A program made the position numbers and the translations under genes. From NCBI GenBank assembly GCA_046598415.1, contig JBKJIG010000173.1:1-64000 (forward strand): DNA of 64,000 nt, in the 5' to 3' direction. Below are positions 6,945 through 16,614 of this stretch, piece after piece. The stretch's first letter is position 1, and every line of letters begins with the position of its first letter. This DNA comes from VFJZ01 sp046598415. GTDB lineage: Bacteria > Actinomycetota > Thermoleophilia > Gaiellales > F1-60-MAGs149. Under the pieces are notes generated by a model that ran no database searches, was not told the origin of the DNA, and saw only the letters and a program-made list of their open reading frames with translations.

Positions 6945-8525
6945 GTGCCAGGCGAACGTCGCACCGACTCCGGAATCCCGGTGCCCATCGTCGCGGAGGA
7001 CTCCGGGCCGCACGACCTGGGCCGGCCGGGTGCGTTCCCGTTCACGCGCGGGGCGCGGGCCGACGGCTACCGGTCGCGGCCGTGGACGATGCGCCAGTAC
7101 GCCGGCTTCGCCTCGGCGGAGGAGACGAACGGGCGGTTCCGGCTGCTGCTGGAGCGCGGCCAGACGGGCCTGTCGGTGGCGTTCGACCTGCCGACGCAGC
7201 TCGGTCTCGACTCCGACGACCCGCGGGCCGGGGGCGAGGTCGGGCGCACGGGCGTCGGCATCGACTCGGTCGAGGACATGGCACGACTGTTCGACGGCAT
7301 CCCGCTCGGCGAGGGCGTCTCGACGTCGATGACGATCAACGCACCGGCGTCGCTGCTGTTGCTGCTCTATGAACTGGTCGGCACCGGGCAGGGCGCCGAG
7401 CCGGGCAGCCTGCGCGGCACGATCCAGAACGACATTCTCAAGGAGTACTGCGCGCGGGGGAACTACATCTTCCCGCCGCGCCCCTCCATGCGGCTGACGA
7501 CCGACACGTTCCGCTACGCCTCGGCACAGCTGCCGCGCTTCAACACCATCTCGATCTCGGGGTACCACATCCGCGAGGCCGGCTCGACGGCCGTGCAGGA
7601 GCTGGCGTTCACGCTCGCGAACGGCATCGCGTACGTGGAGGCCGCGATTGCGGCCGGGCTGCGGGTCGACGACTTCGCCTCGCGCCTGTCGTTCTTCTTC
7701 AACGCGCACAACGACGTGTTCCAGGAGATCGCCAAGTTCCGTGCCGCCCGCCGCCTCTGGGCGTACATCATGCGAGACCGTTTCGGAGCGCTCGATCCGC
7801 GCAGCCAGGCGTTGCGCTTCCACGCGCAGACGGGCGGCTCGACGCTGACCGCGCAGCAGCCCGAGGTCAACATCGTGCGCGTCGCGCTGCAGGCCTTCTC
7901 GGCCGTCGCCGGCGGCGCGCAGTCGCTGCACACCAACGGCTTCGACGAGGCGCTGGCCCTGCCGACGGAGCACTCCGCCACGCTCGCGCTGCGCACGCAG
8001 CAGGTGCTGGCGTTCGAGGCCGGCACGACGGCGACGACCGATCCGTTCGGCGGCTCGTACTACATCGAGATGCTCACCGACGAGCTGGAGCGTGGCGCTC
8101 GGGCGCTGATCGACGAGATCGACGGTCTGGGCGGCGCCGTGGCCGCGATCGAGTCGGGCGTGATGCAGGACCGGATCGAGGAGGCGGCCTTCGCCTACCA
8201 GCGCGGCATCGAGGACGGCTCGCTGATCGTCGTGGGCGTGAACCTGTACCAGGACGAGGGCCGGGTCGAGCCCGAGCTGCACCGCCTGGATCCCGCCGCC
8301 GAGGCGCGGCAGGCCGACCGCACCCGCGCGTTCCGGGCGGGCCGGAACGAGGAGGAGGCGGCGGCCCACCTGGCGGCTGTCCGCGCCGGCGCGGTGGCGA
8401 GCGACGTGAACCTGCTGGTGCCGATGCGCGCGGCCCTCGCGAACCGCTGCACGATCGGCGAGATCTGCGACGTGCTGCGCGAGGAGTGGGGCACGTACGA
8501 CGCGCTGATCGCGGGCGGCCGGTAG
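6945..8525 (+). CDS. methylmalonyl-CoA mutase large (catalytic) subunit
   Basis: A 526-residue TIM-barrel catalytic subunit of an adenosylcobalamin mutase, interconverting (R)-methylmalonyl-CoA and succinyl-CoA. It shows PWTMRQYAGF, GQTGLSVAFDLPTQ, TIQNDILKEY and SISGYHIREAGS. The Tyr of RQY and the Arg of KEYCARGNY align with Tyr89 and Arg207 of the Propionibacterium enzyme, the pair typical of methylmalonyl-CoA specificity; isobutyryl-CoA mutases carry Phe and Gln. The B12-binding domain (DxHxxG) is absent, so a separate small subunit must exist elsewhere, as in many archaeal and actinobacterial enzymes. Propionyl-CoA carboxylase genes follow, completing the propionyl-CoA route except for the epimerase. 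Confidence 0.9.
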   Translation: MPGERRTDSGIPVPIVAEDSGPHDLGRPGAFPFTRGARADGYRSRPWTMRQYAGFASAEETNGRFRLLLERGQTGLSVAFDLPTQLGLDSDDPRAGGEVGRTGVGIDSVEDMARLFDGIPLGEGVSTSMTINAPASLLLLLYELVGTGQGAEPGSLRGTIQNDILKEYCARGNYIFPPRPSMRLTTDTFRYASAQLPRFNTISISGYHIREAGSTAVQELAFTLANGIAYVEAAIAAGLRVDDFASRLSFFFNAHNDVFQEIAKFRAARRLWAYIMRDRFGALDPRSQALRFHAQTGGSTLTAQQPEVNIVRVALQAFSAVAGGAQSLHTNGFDEALALPTEHSATLALRTQQVLAFEAGTTATTDPFGGSYYIEMLTDELERGARALIDEIDGLGGAVAAIESGVMQDRIEEAAFAYQRGIEDGSLIVVGVNLYQDEGRVEPELHRLDPAAEARQADRTRAFRAGRNEEEAAAHLAAVRAGAVASDVNLLVPMRAALANRCTIGEICDVLREEWGTYDALIAGGR

Positions 8526-8527
8526 CC

Positions 8528-8959
8528 GTGCGTCGCCTCTGGGTGCTCGCAGTTTCAGTGCCGCTGCTGCTCGCGGCCTGCGGCTCCAGCGACACCACGA
8601 TCCGGCAGGACGAGGTCGGCTCCATCCAGGCGGCCGTCGATGCGACCCCGACCGGCGTGGCGAACTGCGGCGCGCACTACCCGGTGCCGCGGCGCATGAG
8701 CCAGTACGTGAACCTCGTCGAGTCTGATGCGCTGCGGGAGTTCATCGCCAACCCGATCGACTCGGCCTGCCGGCTGGCGGTGGCGACGCTGATCGAGTCG
8801 GTGCCGGATTGCGAGACGGGCACGCGGGAGGACCAGGCGAAGGTTCTCGACATCACCAACCGCGTGCGCGGCCAGATCGAGTCGGGCGTGCCGCCCGACC
8901 AGGCGTACGCGCTGATCCGCGACGACGCCCGCGAGCTGGCGAACCGCAAGGCCTGCTGA
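8528..8959 (+). CDS. putative lipoprotein, unknown function
   Basis: A 143-residue exported protein. The N terminus RRLWVLAVSVPLLLAACGSS has a classical lipobox (LAAC), so it is probably diacylated and anchored on the outer face of the membrane. The mature part has four more Cys (in ANCGAHY, SACRLAV, PDCETG and the C-terminal KAC), which could form two disulfides. No domain recognised. The GTG start lies 2 nt after the mutase stop, so it may be co-transcribed with the mutase; a functional link is not evident. Confidence 0.7.
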   Translation: MRRLWVLAVSVPLLLAACGSSDTTIRQDEVGSIQAAVDATPTGVANCGAHYPVPRRMSQYVNLVESDALREFIANPIDSACRLAVATLIESVPDCETGTREDQAKVLDITNRVRGQIESGVPPDQAYALIRDDARELANRKAC

Positions 8960-9044
8960 ACCGCCGGCAGCGCCCGGGGCCCGACTAGCACGTCTCCGGC
9001 GCACCTTCCGCGCCAGTACGCGCACCCAACGTGCCATCTCTGGT

Positions 9045-9160
9045 GCCGGCGCGCGACCTTTGCGCGATCCGCGCGTCTTCCGTTCTGGGGTCAGACCCCG
9101 GGAACGGCCGTTTCGGGGTCTGACCCCAGAACGGAAGGCGAACGCTTCCGCACGGGAGGC
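9045..9160 (+). repeat. intergenic palindrome-pair repeat, copy 1
   Basis: Contains GGGGTCAGACCCC at 9087-9099 and GGGGTCTGACCCC at 9115-9127, start to start 28 bp. Around them lies a perfect 23-bp inverted repeat (9078-9100 with 9114-9136) separated by 13 nt, which would form a long hairpin. The right flank (AAGGCGAACGCTTCC) and part of the left flank resemble the other two copies. It fills the gap between the lipoprotein gene and pccB. Boundaries are approximate. Confidence 0.8.
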
Positions 9161-9193
9161 GCGCCGCCTGACGCCGCGCCCGGGTGGCACCGG

Positions 9194-9199
9194 TACGAT
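9194..9199 (+). promoter_or_regulatory. -10 box (TACGAT) for pccB
   Basis: TACGAT ends 9 nt before the pccB ATG, so the transcript would have almost no leader. Confidence 0.45.
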
Positions 9200-9208
9200 C
9201 GGTTCTCC

Positions 9209-10776
<1,568 letters not shown>

Positions 10777-10777
<1 letters not shown>

Positions 10778-10941
10778 TGCAGGGCCTCGACTTCGAATTC
10801 ACGCCGGAGCCGGAGCCGGACGAGGCTGCGGCCCTGATCGCGGCCCTCGAGCAGGCACTGGCCGAGGACGGCGCGTTCGCGCCGCCGGCCGCCCACGCCA
10901 GCGCCTGGCGCCGCGCCGGCGCCGAGGAGGCGCGCGCGTGA
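10777..10941 (+). CDS. acyl-CoA carboxylase epsilon-like subunit
   Basis: A 54-residue acidic protein between the beta and alpha carboxylase genes. Its GTG uses the last base of the pccB stop and its stop overlaps the next gene's GTG. The sequence EPEPDEAAALIAALEQAL followed by SAWRRAG resembles actinobacterial acyl-CoA carboxylase epsilon subunits (a TPEEIAAL-type helix followed by SxW), which bridge and activate the complex. Short, low-complexity homologues make the match tentative, but position and spacing strongly support a real coupled gene. Confidence 0.65.
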
Positions 10942-12686
10942 CTGCCTTCAAGCGGATCCTGGTCGCGAACCGCGGCGAGATCGCGCTGCGCGTGTTCCGC
11001 GCCGCCCGCGAGCTCGGCATCGGCTGCGTGGCCGTCTACTCCGAGGCCGACCGCGACGCGCTGCACGTGCACCGCGCCGACGACGCCTACCTGCTCGGCC
11101 CGGGCGCCCCGTCCGAGTCGTACCTGAACCAGGACCGCGTGTTCGAGGCCGCCCACAAGGCGGGCGCCGACGCGATCCACCCGGGTTACGGCTTCCTGGC
11201 CGAGAACGCGTCCTTCGCCCGTCGCTGCGCGGAGGAGGGCGTCGCCTGGATCGGCCCGCCGCCGGAGGCGATCGACGCGATGGGCTCCAAGATCCGGGCG
11301 CGGGAGATCATGCTCGCGGCCGGCGTGCCGATCGTGCCCGGCACCACCGAGCGCGTCGAGGACCCGGCCCGCGTGATCGAGCTGGGCGAGCAGTACGGGT
11401 GGCCGATCGCGCTCAAGGCCGCGGCCGGCGGCGGTGGCAAGGGCCTCAAGGTCGTCGAGACGCCCGCCGAGGCCGAGCGCGCGCTCGAGGCCGCCCAGCG
11501 CGAGGGCCAGTCGTACTTCGGCGACCCCGCCGTCTACGTCGAGAAGTACCTGCTCGACCCGCGGCACGTCGAGGTGCAGCTGATGGCCGACACGCACGGC
11601 ACCGTCGTGTCGCTGCACGAGCGCGACTGCACGCTGCAGCGGCGACACCAGAAGATCGTCGAGGAGACGCCATCGCCGGCGGTGACGCCCGAGATCCGCG
11701 CGCGTCTGGGGGAGATGGCGATCGCCGCCGCGCGCGCCGTGGGGTACGTCGGCGCCGGCACCATCGAGTGCCTCATGGACACCCGCGGCGACGTGTTCTT
11801 CCTCGAGATGAACACGCGCATCCAGGTGGAGCACACCATCACGGAGATGGCCACCGGCATCGACCTCGTGCGCGAGCAGATCCTGGTCGCGCAGGGCGCG
11901 CCGCTGTCGTTCGCCCAGGACGAGGTCGTGCTGCGCGGCCACGCCATCGAGTGCCGTGTGAACGCCGAGGATCCGACCACCTTCCTGCCGTCACCGGGCC
12001 GGGTCGTGCGCTACCGCGAGCCGGCCGGGCCGGGCGTGCGCGTCGACTCGGCCCTCGAGCAGGGCGGCGAGATCGTGGCGCTGTACGACCCGATGGTCGC
12101 CAAGCTGGTCGTCTGGGATCGCACGCGCGACCTGGCGCGGGCCCGCATGCGGCGTGCGCTGGACGAGATGGTCGTCGAGGGCGTGCGGACGCTGATCCCG
12201 CTCCACCGGCTGATCATGGAGGCCCCCGAGTTCGCGCGCGGGGAGACCTGCGCCGGCCTCGTCGAGGACGTCTGGCCGGGACAGCTGGCCGCGGCCCACG
12301 AGCCACCGCCGCCGGCCGTGGACGCGACCCGGAGCCGCAGCTACGTGGCCGAGGTCGACGGCCGGCGGTTCGACGTCCGCATCCACGCGCCCGACGACCC
12401 GGTGCTGGTCGAGGCCCGCCGGCGGCGCCTCGCGCGCAGCATGGGCGGCGGCGGCGGCGCCGCCGCCGCCGGCACCGTCACGAGCCCGATGCAGGGCAGC
12501 GTGCTGCAGGTGGAGGTCGCCGAGGGCGACACCGTGGCAGCGGGCCAGGTGATCGCCATCGTCGAGGCGATGAAGATGGAGAACGAGATCGCCGCGCCCC
12601 GCGCCGGCGTCGTCGAGGACCTCGCGGTGGCCGCCGGGCAGACCGTCGCGGTCGGCCAGGCGATCTGCCGGATCAGCGACGCGTGA
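10938..12686 (+). CDS. acyl-CoA carboxylase alpha subunit (biotin carboxylase + BCCP)
   Basis: A 582-residue protein. Biotin carboxylase domain: N-terminal RILVANRGEIALRVFRAA, ATP-grasp glycine-rich loop KAAAGGGGKGLKVV, EMNTRIQVEHTITEM, and a C-terminal BC domain. An Ala/Gly-rich linker precedes the biotinyl domain, where biotin is attached to the Lys of EAMKMEN. The order BC-linker-BCCP is the actinobacterial AccA/PccA architecture. GTGA overlap with the epsilon-like gene. It overlaps the convergent membrane-protein gene by 14 bp at its 3' end. Confidence 0.94.
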   Translation: MTAFKRILVANRGEIALRVFRAARELGIGCVAVYSEADRDALHVHRADDAYLLGPGAPSESYLNQDRVFEAAHKAGADAIHPGYGFLAENASFARRCAEEGVAWIGPPPEAIDAMGSKIRAREIMLAAGVPIVPGTTERVEDPARVIELGEQYGWPIALKAAAGGGGKGLKVVETPAEAERALEAAQREGQSYFGDPAVYVEKYLLDPRHVEVQLMADTHGTVVSLHERDCTLQRRHQKIVEETPSPAVTPEIRARLGEMAIAAARAVGYVGAGTIECLMDTRGDVFFLEMNTRIQVEHTITEMATGIDLVREQILVAQGAPLSFAQDEVVLRGHAIECRVNAEDPTTFLPSPGRVVRYREPAGPGVRVDSALEQGGEIVALYDPMVAKLVVWDRTRDLARARMRRALDEMVVEGVRTLIPLHRLIMEAPEFARGETCAGLVEDVWPGQLAAAHEPPPPAVDATRSRSYVAEVDGRRFDVRIHAPDDPVLVEARRRRLARSMGGGGGAAAAGTVTSPMQGSVLQVEVAEGDTVAAGQVIAIVEAMKMENEIAAPRAGVVEDLAVAAGQTVAVGQAICRISDA

Positions 12687-13173
12687 GCCGCCGCAGGCGC
12701 CGGCGGTTCGGGTCCTGCCCGTCGTAGAAGATGTCCTCGAAGCCTTCCGCGCCCGGCCACGGCACGGGCGGATGCCCGGCAAGGGTCTCCTCGTCGTCCG
12801 CCGGCGGAGGTTCGTCCAGGTCGATGACGCGGCGTCCCGAGCGGCGCTCGAACAGTTCGCCGACCATGTTCAGCAGCCACTCGCCGATCGCGAACGGCAC
12901 CAGGAACAGCACCATCATCACGATGAAGCCGATGATGCCGAGCGGCCGCAGGCGCACGACCGGGTCGGCCGGGCCGCCCTCGCGCAGCCGGACCATCATG
13001 CGCAGCGGGTTCGCGACCAGCGCCCCGATGATCATGAGGAACAGGCAGAGGCACCAGAAGCCGAAGCCCTTGTGCAGGAAGATGAAGTCGACGACGAGCA
13101 GCAGCAGGCCGGCGCCGGCCAGCCATGCGCCCACACGCCAGCGCAGGACCGCCGAGGTCGCCCCTGGCCGCAC
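12673..13173 (-). CDS. integral membrane protein, unknown function
   Basis: A 166-residue protein with about four hydrophobic segments: around residues 15-31 (VGAWLAGAGLLLLVVDF), 38-54 (FWCLCLFLMIIGALVAN) and 77-100 (GIIGFIVMMVLFLVPFAIGEWL). A charged C-terminal tail rich in Asp, Glu, Pro and Arg lies probably on the cytoplasmic side. I do not recognise a family. The start is GTG. It is convergent with the carboxylase and may be co-transcribed with the small exported protein just upstream (gap 3 nt). Confidence 0.7.
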   Translation of the reverse strand: MRPGATSAVLRWRVGAWLAGAGLLLLVVDFIFLHKGFGFWCLCLFLMIIGALVANPLRMMVRLREGGPADPVVRLRPLGIIGFIVMMVLFLVPFAIGEWLLNMVGELFERRSGRRVIDLDEPPPADDEETLAGHPPVPWPGAEGFEDIFYDGQDPNRRRLRRLTRR

Positions 13174-13176
13174 GGC

Positions 13177-13356
13177 TTACGGTTCCGAGTCGGTGAGCTT
13201 CTTCGCCTCGGCGTTCGAGACGAGGTGGATGCCCTCGGAGCCGAGCACGAGGCAGCCGTTCTCCTTGCCGACGCAGAAGTGCGCGCTCGCGCTCTGCGAG
13301 TTCGCAATGAGCAGCAGCACGACGCAGAGCCCGATGAGGTAGAAGATCGTCTTCAT
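13177..13356 (-). CDS. small exported or membrane-anchored protein
   Basis: A 59-residue protein starting MKTIFYLIGLCVVLLLIANS, a hydrophobic segment with one N-terminal Lys that could be a signal peptide (possible cleavage near SASA) or an uncleaved anchor. The mature part contains two Cys (HFCVG and NGCLVLG), possibly a disulfide, and ends in a charged tail. Family unknown. Ends 3 nt before the membrane protein gene, suggesting one transcript. Confidence 0.55.
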   Translation of the reverse strand: MKTIFYLIGLCVVLLLIANSQSASAHFCVGKENGCLVLGSEGIHLVSNAEAKKLTDSEP

Positions 13357-13433
13357 GCCCCGGCATCCTTCGCTGCTCGCCCCGGGGCTCCTGCAACGCG
13401 TGTGACCGACGCTTGCGGGCCGGGGGCGTCGGG

Positions 13434-13439
13434 TATCGT
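13434..13439 (+). promoter_or_regulatory. -10 box (TATCGT) for the ETF:quinone oxidoreductase gene
   Basis: TATCGT ends 7 nt before the ATG at 13447, the leaderless spacing seen at many genes here. Confidence 0.5.
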
Positions 13440-13446
13440 CTCGCTC

Positions 13447-15144
13447 ATGGGAACGATCCCCGGCCACCATCCGCCACCGTTCGCCGCGAAGGACTACGTC
13501 AAGAAGCCCGACGGACCCGCCGATCTGCGCATCGACTGCGGCGTCGCGATCGTCGGCGGCGGCCCGGCCGGGATGGCCTGCGCCGTCCGCCTCGGTCAGC
13601 TGCTCGGCGATGATCCGGCCACGCTTGAAAAGCTCGGCGAGGTGCCGCTGATCGTGCTCGAGAAGGGGCGCGCGCCCGGCGCGCACGAGCTGTCCGGCGC
13701 GATCGTCAACCCGAGCGCGCTGAAGGAGCTGTTCCCCGACACGCCGCTCGAGCAGATGACGTCGTACGGACCGGTCGCCGGCGAGGGTGTCTATTTCATG
13801 ACCCGCGGCCGGGCACAGCGCCTGCCGACGCCGCCGCCGTTCCACAACAAGGGCAACTGGATCTTCTCGCTGTCGCGCCTGACGCGCTGGATGGGCGAGC
13901 GGGCCGAGGAGCTGGGCGCGTTCGTCCAGCCGGAGACCACGGCGCTGCGGCTCCTCGTCGACGGCGGCGCGGTGCGGGGCGTGCAGACCGCGCCGATGGG
14001 CCTCGACCGGTCCGGCAAGGCCCCGCCCGGCGCGGCGCCGCCGACCGAGATCGTCGCGCAGGCGACCGTGCTGGCCGAGGGCACGCAGGGTCATCTCCGC
14101 GGTGTCGCGCTCGACCACTTCCAGGTCGGCTCGCGGTTCCCGCAGGCCTACGAGATCGGCGTCAAGGAGATCTGGAAGGTCTCGAAGCCGCTCGACAAGA
14201 TCATCCACACGCTCGGCTGGCCGCTGCGCTGGTCGGCCCGGTACGGCGAGGTCGGCGGCTCGTTCATCTACCCGATGGGCCGCGAACACATCTGCGTCGG
14301 CTTCGTGGTCGGGCTCGAGTACACCGACAGCGGCCTGTCGCCCCACGACGTGCTGCAGGAGTTCAAGACGCACCCGTTCATCAAGCGTCTGCTGGACGGT
14401 GGCGAGCGGGTCGCTTGGGGCGCGAAGACGATCCCGTCTGGCGGTTTCCACTCGATCCCCGACACGCTCGCCCTGCGCGGCGCCGTGCTGACCGGCGACT
14501 CGGCCGGCCTGGTCAACATCCCGCGGCTGAAGGGCGTGCACTACGCGATGCACTCCGGCATGCTCGCCGCCGAGACGATCCACCGCGCGCTGCAGGCCGG
14601 GGCCGATCTGTCGGCGCCGGGGGCGCTCGAGTCGTACGACGCGGCCGTGCGAGCGAGCCGCATCGGCAAGGACCTGCACCGGTACCGCAACATGCGCCAG
14701 GCGCTGTCGAAGGGCCTCGTCGTCGGCGGACCGGTGGCGGGCGCCATCGACGCCGTGCGCGGCGTCGTGCCGTTCCGGCCGTTCGGACACCGCGACGACG
14801 CCGAGGTGGAGATGGCCCCGCGCGGCCGCACGCTGGTCGAGCCCGACGGCGTGCTGACGTTCGACAAGCTCTCGTCCGTGTTCCTCTCGGGCAACCGCAC
14901 CCGCGACGACCAGCCGAACCACATCCGCATCCAGCCGCGCGTGCCGCTCGATCTCGCCCACACCTGGGTGAACATGTGCCCGGCGGCGGTCTACGAGATC
15001 GTCGAGGGCTCCGAGACCGGCGACGGCCAGGTGCGCGTGCAGATGGCGCCGTCCAACTGCGTGCAGTGCGGCGCGATCACCGCCAAGGGCGGCCGGCTGA
15101 CGCCGCCCGAGGGCGGCTCGGGGCCCGAGTACACGCTGATGTAG
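13447..15144 (+). CDS. electron transfer flavoprotein:quinone oxidoreductase, atypical Fe-S site
   Basis: A 565-residue FAD protein of the ETF-QO family, which passes electrons from acyl-CoA dehydrogenases (through ETF) to quinone. Seen: Rossmann motif VAIVGGGPAGMACAVRL near residue 32, ELSGAIVNPSALKELFP, FIYPMGREHICVGFVVG, and the FAD-closing LTGDSAGLVNIPRLKGVHYAM. The C-terminal cluster region has Cys in NMCPAAVYE and SNCVQCGAIT, but the fourth ligand of the usual CxxCxxC arrangement is Ile. Only three of the four [4Fe-4S] cysteines are present. The normal PEGGSGPEY end follows, so this is not a truncation. Confidence 0.9.
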   Translation: MGTIPGHHPPPFAAKDYVKKPDGPADLRIDCGVAIVGGGPAGMACAVRLGQLLGDDPATLEKLGEVPLIVLEKGRAPGAHELSGAIVNPSALKELFPDTPLEQMTSYGPVAGEGVYFMTRGRAQRLPTPPPFHNKGNWIFSLSRLTRWMGERAEELGAFVQPETTALRLLVDGGAVRGVQTAPMGLDRSGKAPPGAAPPTEIVAQATVLAEGTQGHLRGVALDHFQVGSRFPQAYEIGVKEIWKVSKPLDKIIHTLGWPLRWSARYGEVGGSFIYPMGREHICVGFVVGLEYTDSGLSPHDVLQEFKTHPFIKRLLDGGERVAWGAKTIPSGGFHSIPDTLALRGAVLTGDSAGLVNIPRLKGVHYAMHSGMLAAETIHRALQAGADLSAPGALESYDAAVRASRIGKDLHRYRNMRQALSKGLVVGGPVAGAIDAVRGVVPFRPFGHRDDAEVEMAPRGRTLVEPDGVLTFDKLSSVFLSGNRTRDDQPNHIRIQPRVPLDLAHTWVNMCPAAVYEIVEGSETGDGQVRVQMAPSNCVQCGAITAKGGRLTPPEGGSGPEYTLM

Positions 15145-15156
15145 GCGTCGCTGCCG

Positions 15157-15489
15157 CTACTTCGGCGGCAGCGTGCTCGTGAACGCGACGGAGCGGTCGA
15201 CCCAGGTCTCGAGCTGCTCGTCGGTCTCCAGCGCCGGCGGATCGACCAGCAGCCAGCCGGTCATCGTGCGACGACCGTTGTCGCTGCTGAATGGGCGGAC
15301 GTGCGGTTCGGCCAGCGCCTCTTCGGCGCCGTCGCCGAGCCGGACGATGAGCGCGTCGCCGCGGACGCCGGCGCACATGTTGCCGTGGTACAGGAAGCCG
15401 AGCCCGCCGAACATCTGCCGCTCGACGATCGTCTCGCGACCGGCCAGCGCGTCGCGGACGCGGGCCGCCAGGGTCTCGTCGTACGCCAT
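15157..15489 (-). CDS. TfoX N-terminal domain protein
   Basis: A 110-residue single-domain protein. The pattern MAYDETLAARVRDALAG, then ERQMFGGLGFLYHGNMCAGV and a WVDRSVAFTSTLP tail, matches the stand-alone TfoX/Sxy N-terminal domain found widely in actinobacteria. Its function is not established outside competence regulation in gamma-proteobacteria. It lies between the convergent ETF-QO gene and the Gfo/Idh/MocA gene (gap 9 nt), with which it could share a transcript. Confidence 0.85.
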   Translation of the reverse strand: MAYDETLAARVRDALAGRETIVERQMFGGLGFLYHGNMCAGVRGDALIVRLGDGAEEALAEPHVRPFSSDNGRRTMTGWLLVDPPALETDEQLETWVDRSVAFTSTLPPK

Positions 15490-15498
15490 CGCCGGATC

Positions 15499-16509
15499 CT
15501 ACGCCGTCGGCGATTCCCACTGGCCGCTCGCGGCGCTGCGGAACACGGCGTCGATGACCTCCATGTTGCGCACGGCCTCCTCGAGCGGTGTGGGAGCCGG
15601 GCCGCCCGTCTGGATCGCCTCGGCGAACAGGTCGCCCTGCACGGTGTACTGGTCGAGGACCGGGAACTCCTCGACGCGGATCGTGGCGCCCCGCAGGTCG
15701 GCGCCGTCGTCGATGAAGATCCGGCACGGGCTGTCGGGCGGCGCGTTGAACGGGATCTCGATCTCGATGCGGCCGGTGGTGCCCATGATGTGCATCCGCT
15801 GGTACGGCACGAGCTGCGTCGAGCACGTGAACGTGGCGTGGCCCGACGGGAAGTCGAGGATCACCGACGCGAGCCGGTCGACGCCGAAGTCGGGGTCGTT
15901 CTCGAGCAGCCCGAACACCCGCGTCGGCTCCTCGCCGAAGATCATCCGCGACGTCGTGATCGGGTAGCAGCCGATGTCGTAGAGGCCGCCGCCGCCGATG
16001 CCGGCGATGTTGCGCACGTTCTGCGGATCGCGGTTGAAGTACGTGAACGCCCCGGTGACGACCCGCAGGTCGCCGAGCGCGCCGGACTGCGCGAGCTCCT
16101 TCGCCCGCAGCCACTGCGGGTGCGAGCGCGCCATGAAGGCCTCGCCGATGACGACCCCGGTGCGGTCGCGCACCTCGAGCAGCCGGCGGGCCTCGGCCGC
16201 GGTCAGGCCGATCGGCTTCTCGCACAGCACGTGCTTGCCGGCCTCGGCCGCGCGGATCGACCACGGCACGTGCAGGTGGTTCGGCAGCGGGTTGTAGACG
16301 GCGTCGACCTCGGGGTCGGCGAGCAGCGCCTCGTACGACTCGTGCACGCGGCCGATGCCGAGCCGGTCGGCCGCCGCCCGGCCGCGATCGCGCCGCAGCG
16401 ACGCGATCGCGACGACCTCGGTGCGGGCGCCGCGCTGCATCGCCGGGACGACCTTCTCGACGGCGATGTTCGCCGCGCCGAGCACGCCCCAACGGATCTT
16501 GTCTGCCAT
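15499..16509 (-). CDS. Gfo/Idh/MocA-family NAD(P)-dependent oxidoreductase
   Basis: A 336-residue protein. Rossmann N terminus IRWGVLGAANIAVEKVVPAM, the EKPIGL motif (catalytic-type Lys) at CEKPIGLTAAEA, and a GFO_IDH_MocA C-terminal domain with GGGGLYDIGCYPI. This family oxidises sugars, inositols or dihydrodiols; the substrate is not evident. The ATG at 16509 is supported by TACCAT ending 6 nt upstream. It is divergent from the glutamate-synthase-like operon, with a small inverted repeat between them. Confidence 0.88.
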   Translation of the reverse strand: MADKIRWGVLGAANIAVEKVVPAMQRGARTEVVAIASLRRDRGRAAADRLGIGRVHESYEALLADPEVDAVYNPLPNHLHVPWSIRAAEAGKHVLCEKPIGLTAAEARRLLEVRDRTGVVIGEAFMARSHPQWLRAKELAQSGALGDLRVVTGAFTYFNRDPQNVRNIAGIGGGGLYDIGCYPITTSRMIFGEEPTRVFGLLENDPDFGVDRLASVILDFPSGHATFTCSTQLVPYQRMHIMGTTGRIEIEIPFNAPPDSPCRIFIDDGADLRGATIRVEEFPVLDQYTVQGDLFAEAIQTGGPAPTPLEEAVRNMEVIDAVFRSAASGQWESPTA

Positions 16510-16515
16510 GCGGTG

Positions 16516-16521
16516 ATGGTA
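16516..16521 (-). promoter_or_regulatory. -10 box (TACCAT) for the Gfo/Idh/MocA gene
   Basis: Minus-strand TACCAT ends 6 nt before the ATG at 16509, a leaderless arrangement. Confidence 0.45.
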
Positions 16522-16527
16522 CGCGCC

Positions 16528-16544
16528 ATGTGCATCGCGCACAT
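16528..16544. promoter_or_regulatory. 17-bp inverted repeat, possible operator
   Basis: ATGTGC-ATCGC-GCACAT, perfect 6-bp arms with a 5-nt centre. It lies in the divergent region between the Gfo/Idh/MocA gene and the glutamate-synthase-like operon, where the -35 of the former would be. No regulator can be matched to it from sequence. Confidence 0.3.
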
Positions 16545-16599
16545 CGCAGACGCCCTGATGACCGCGCGCGTCACGTAGCCCGCATGGCCGCGCCGATCG

Positions 16600-16605
16600 T
16601 ACGCT
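16600..16605 (+). promoter_or_regulatory. -10 box (TACGCT) for the glutamine-amidotransferase-like gene
   Basis: TACGCT ends 9 nt before the ATG at 16615. It is the likely promoter of the three-gene glutamate-synthase-like unit. Confidence 0.4.
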
Positions 16606-16614
16606 GCCTGCGAG

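Noticed and set aside
6882..8369. Upstream extension of the MoaD-MoaE frame across the mutase gene on the opposite strand
   Set aside because: The mutase is unmistakable on the plus strand, and MoaD similarity begins at the GTG at 6881.
15145..15156. Selenocysteine read-through at gene ends (in-frame TGA continuing into similar sequence)
   Set aside because: At the TGA-ended genes checked, the frame after TGA either meets a second stop soon or enters an unrelated, well-defined gene; the ETF-QO ends in TAG.
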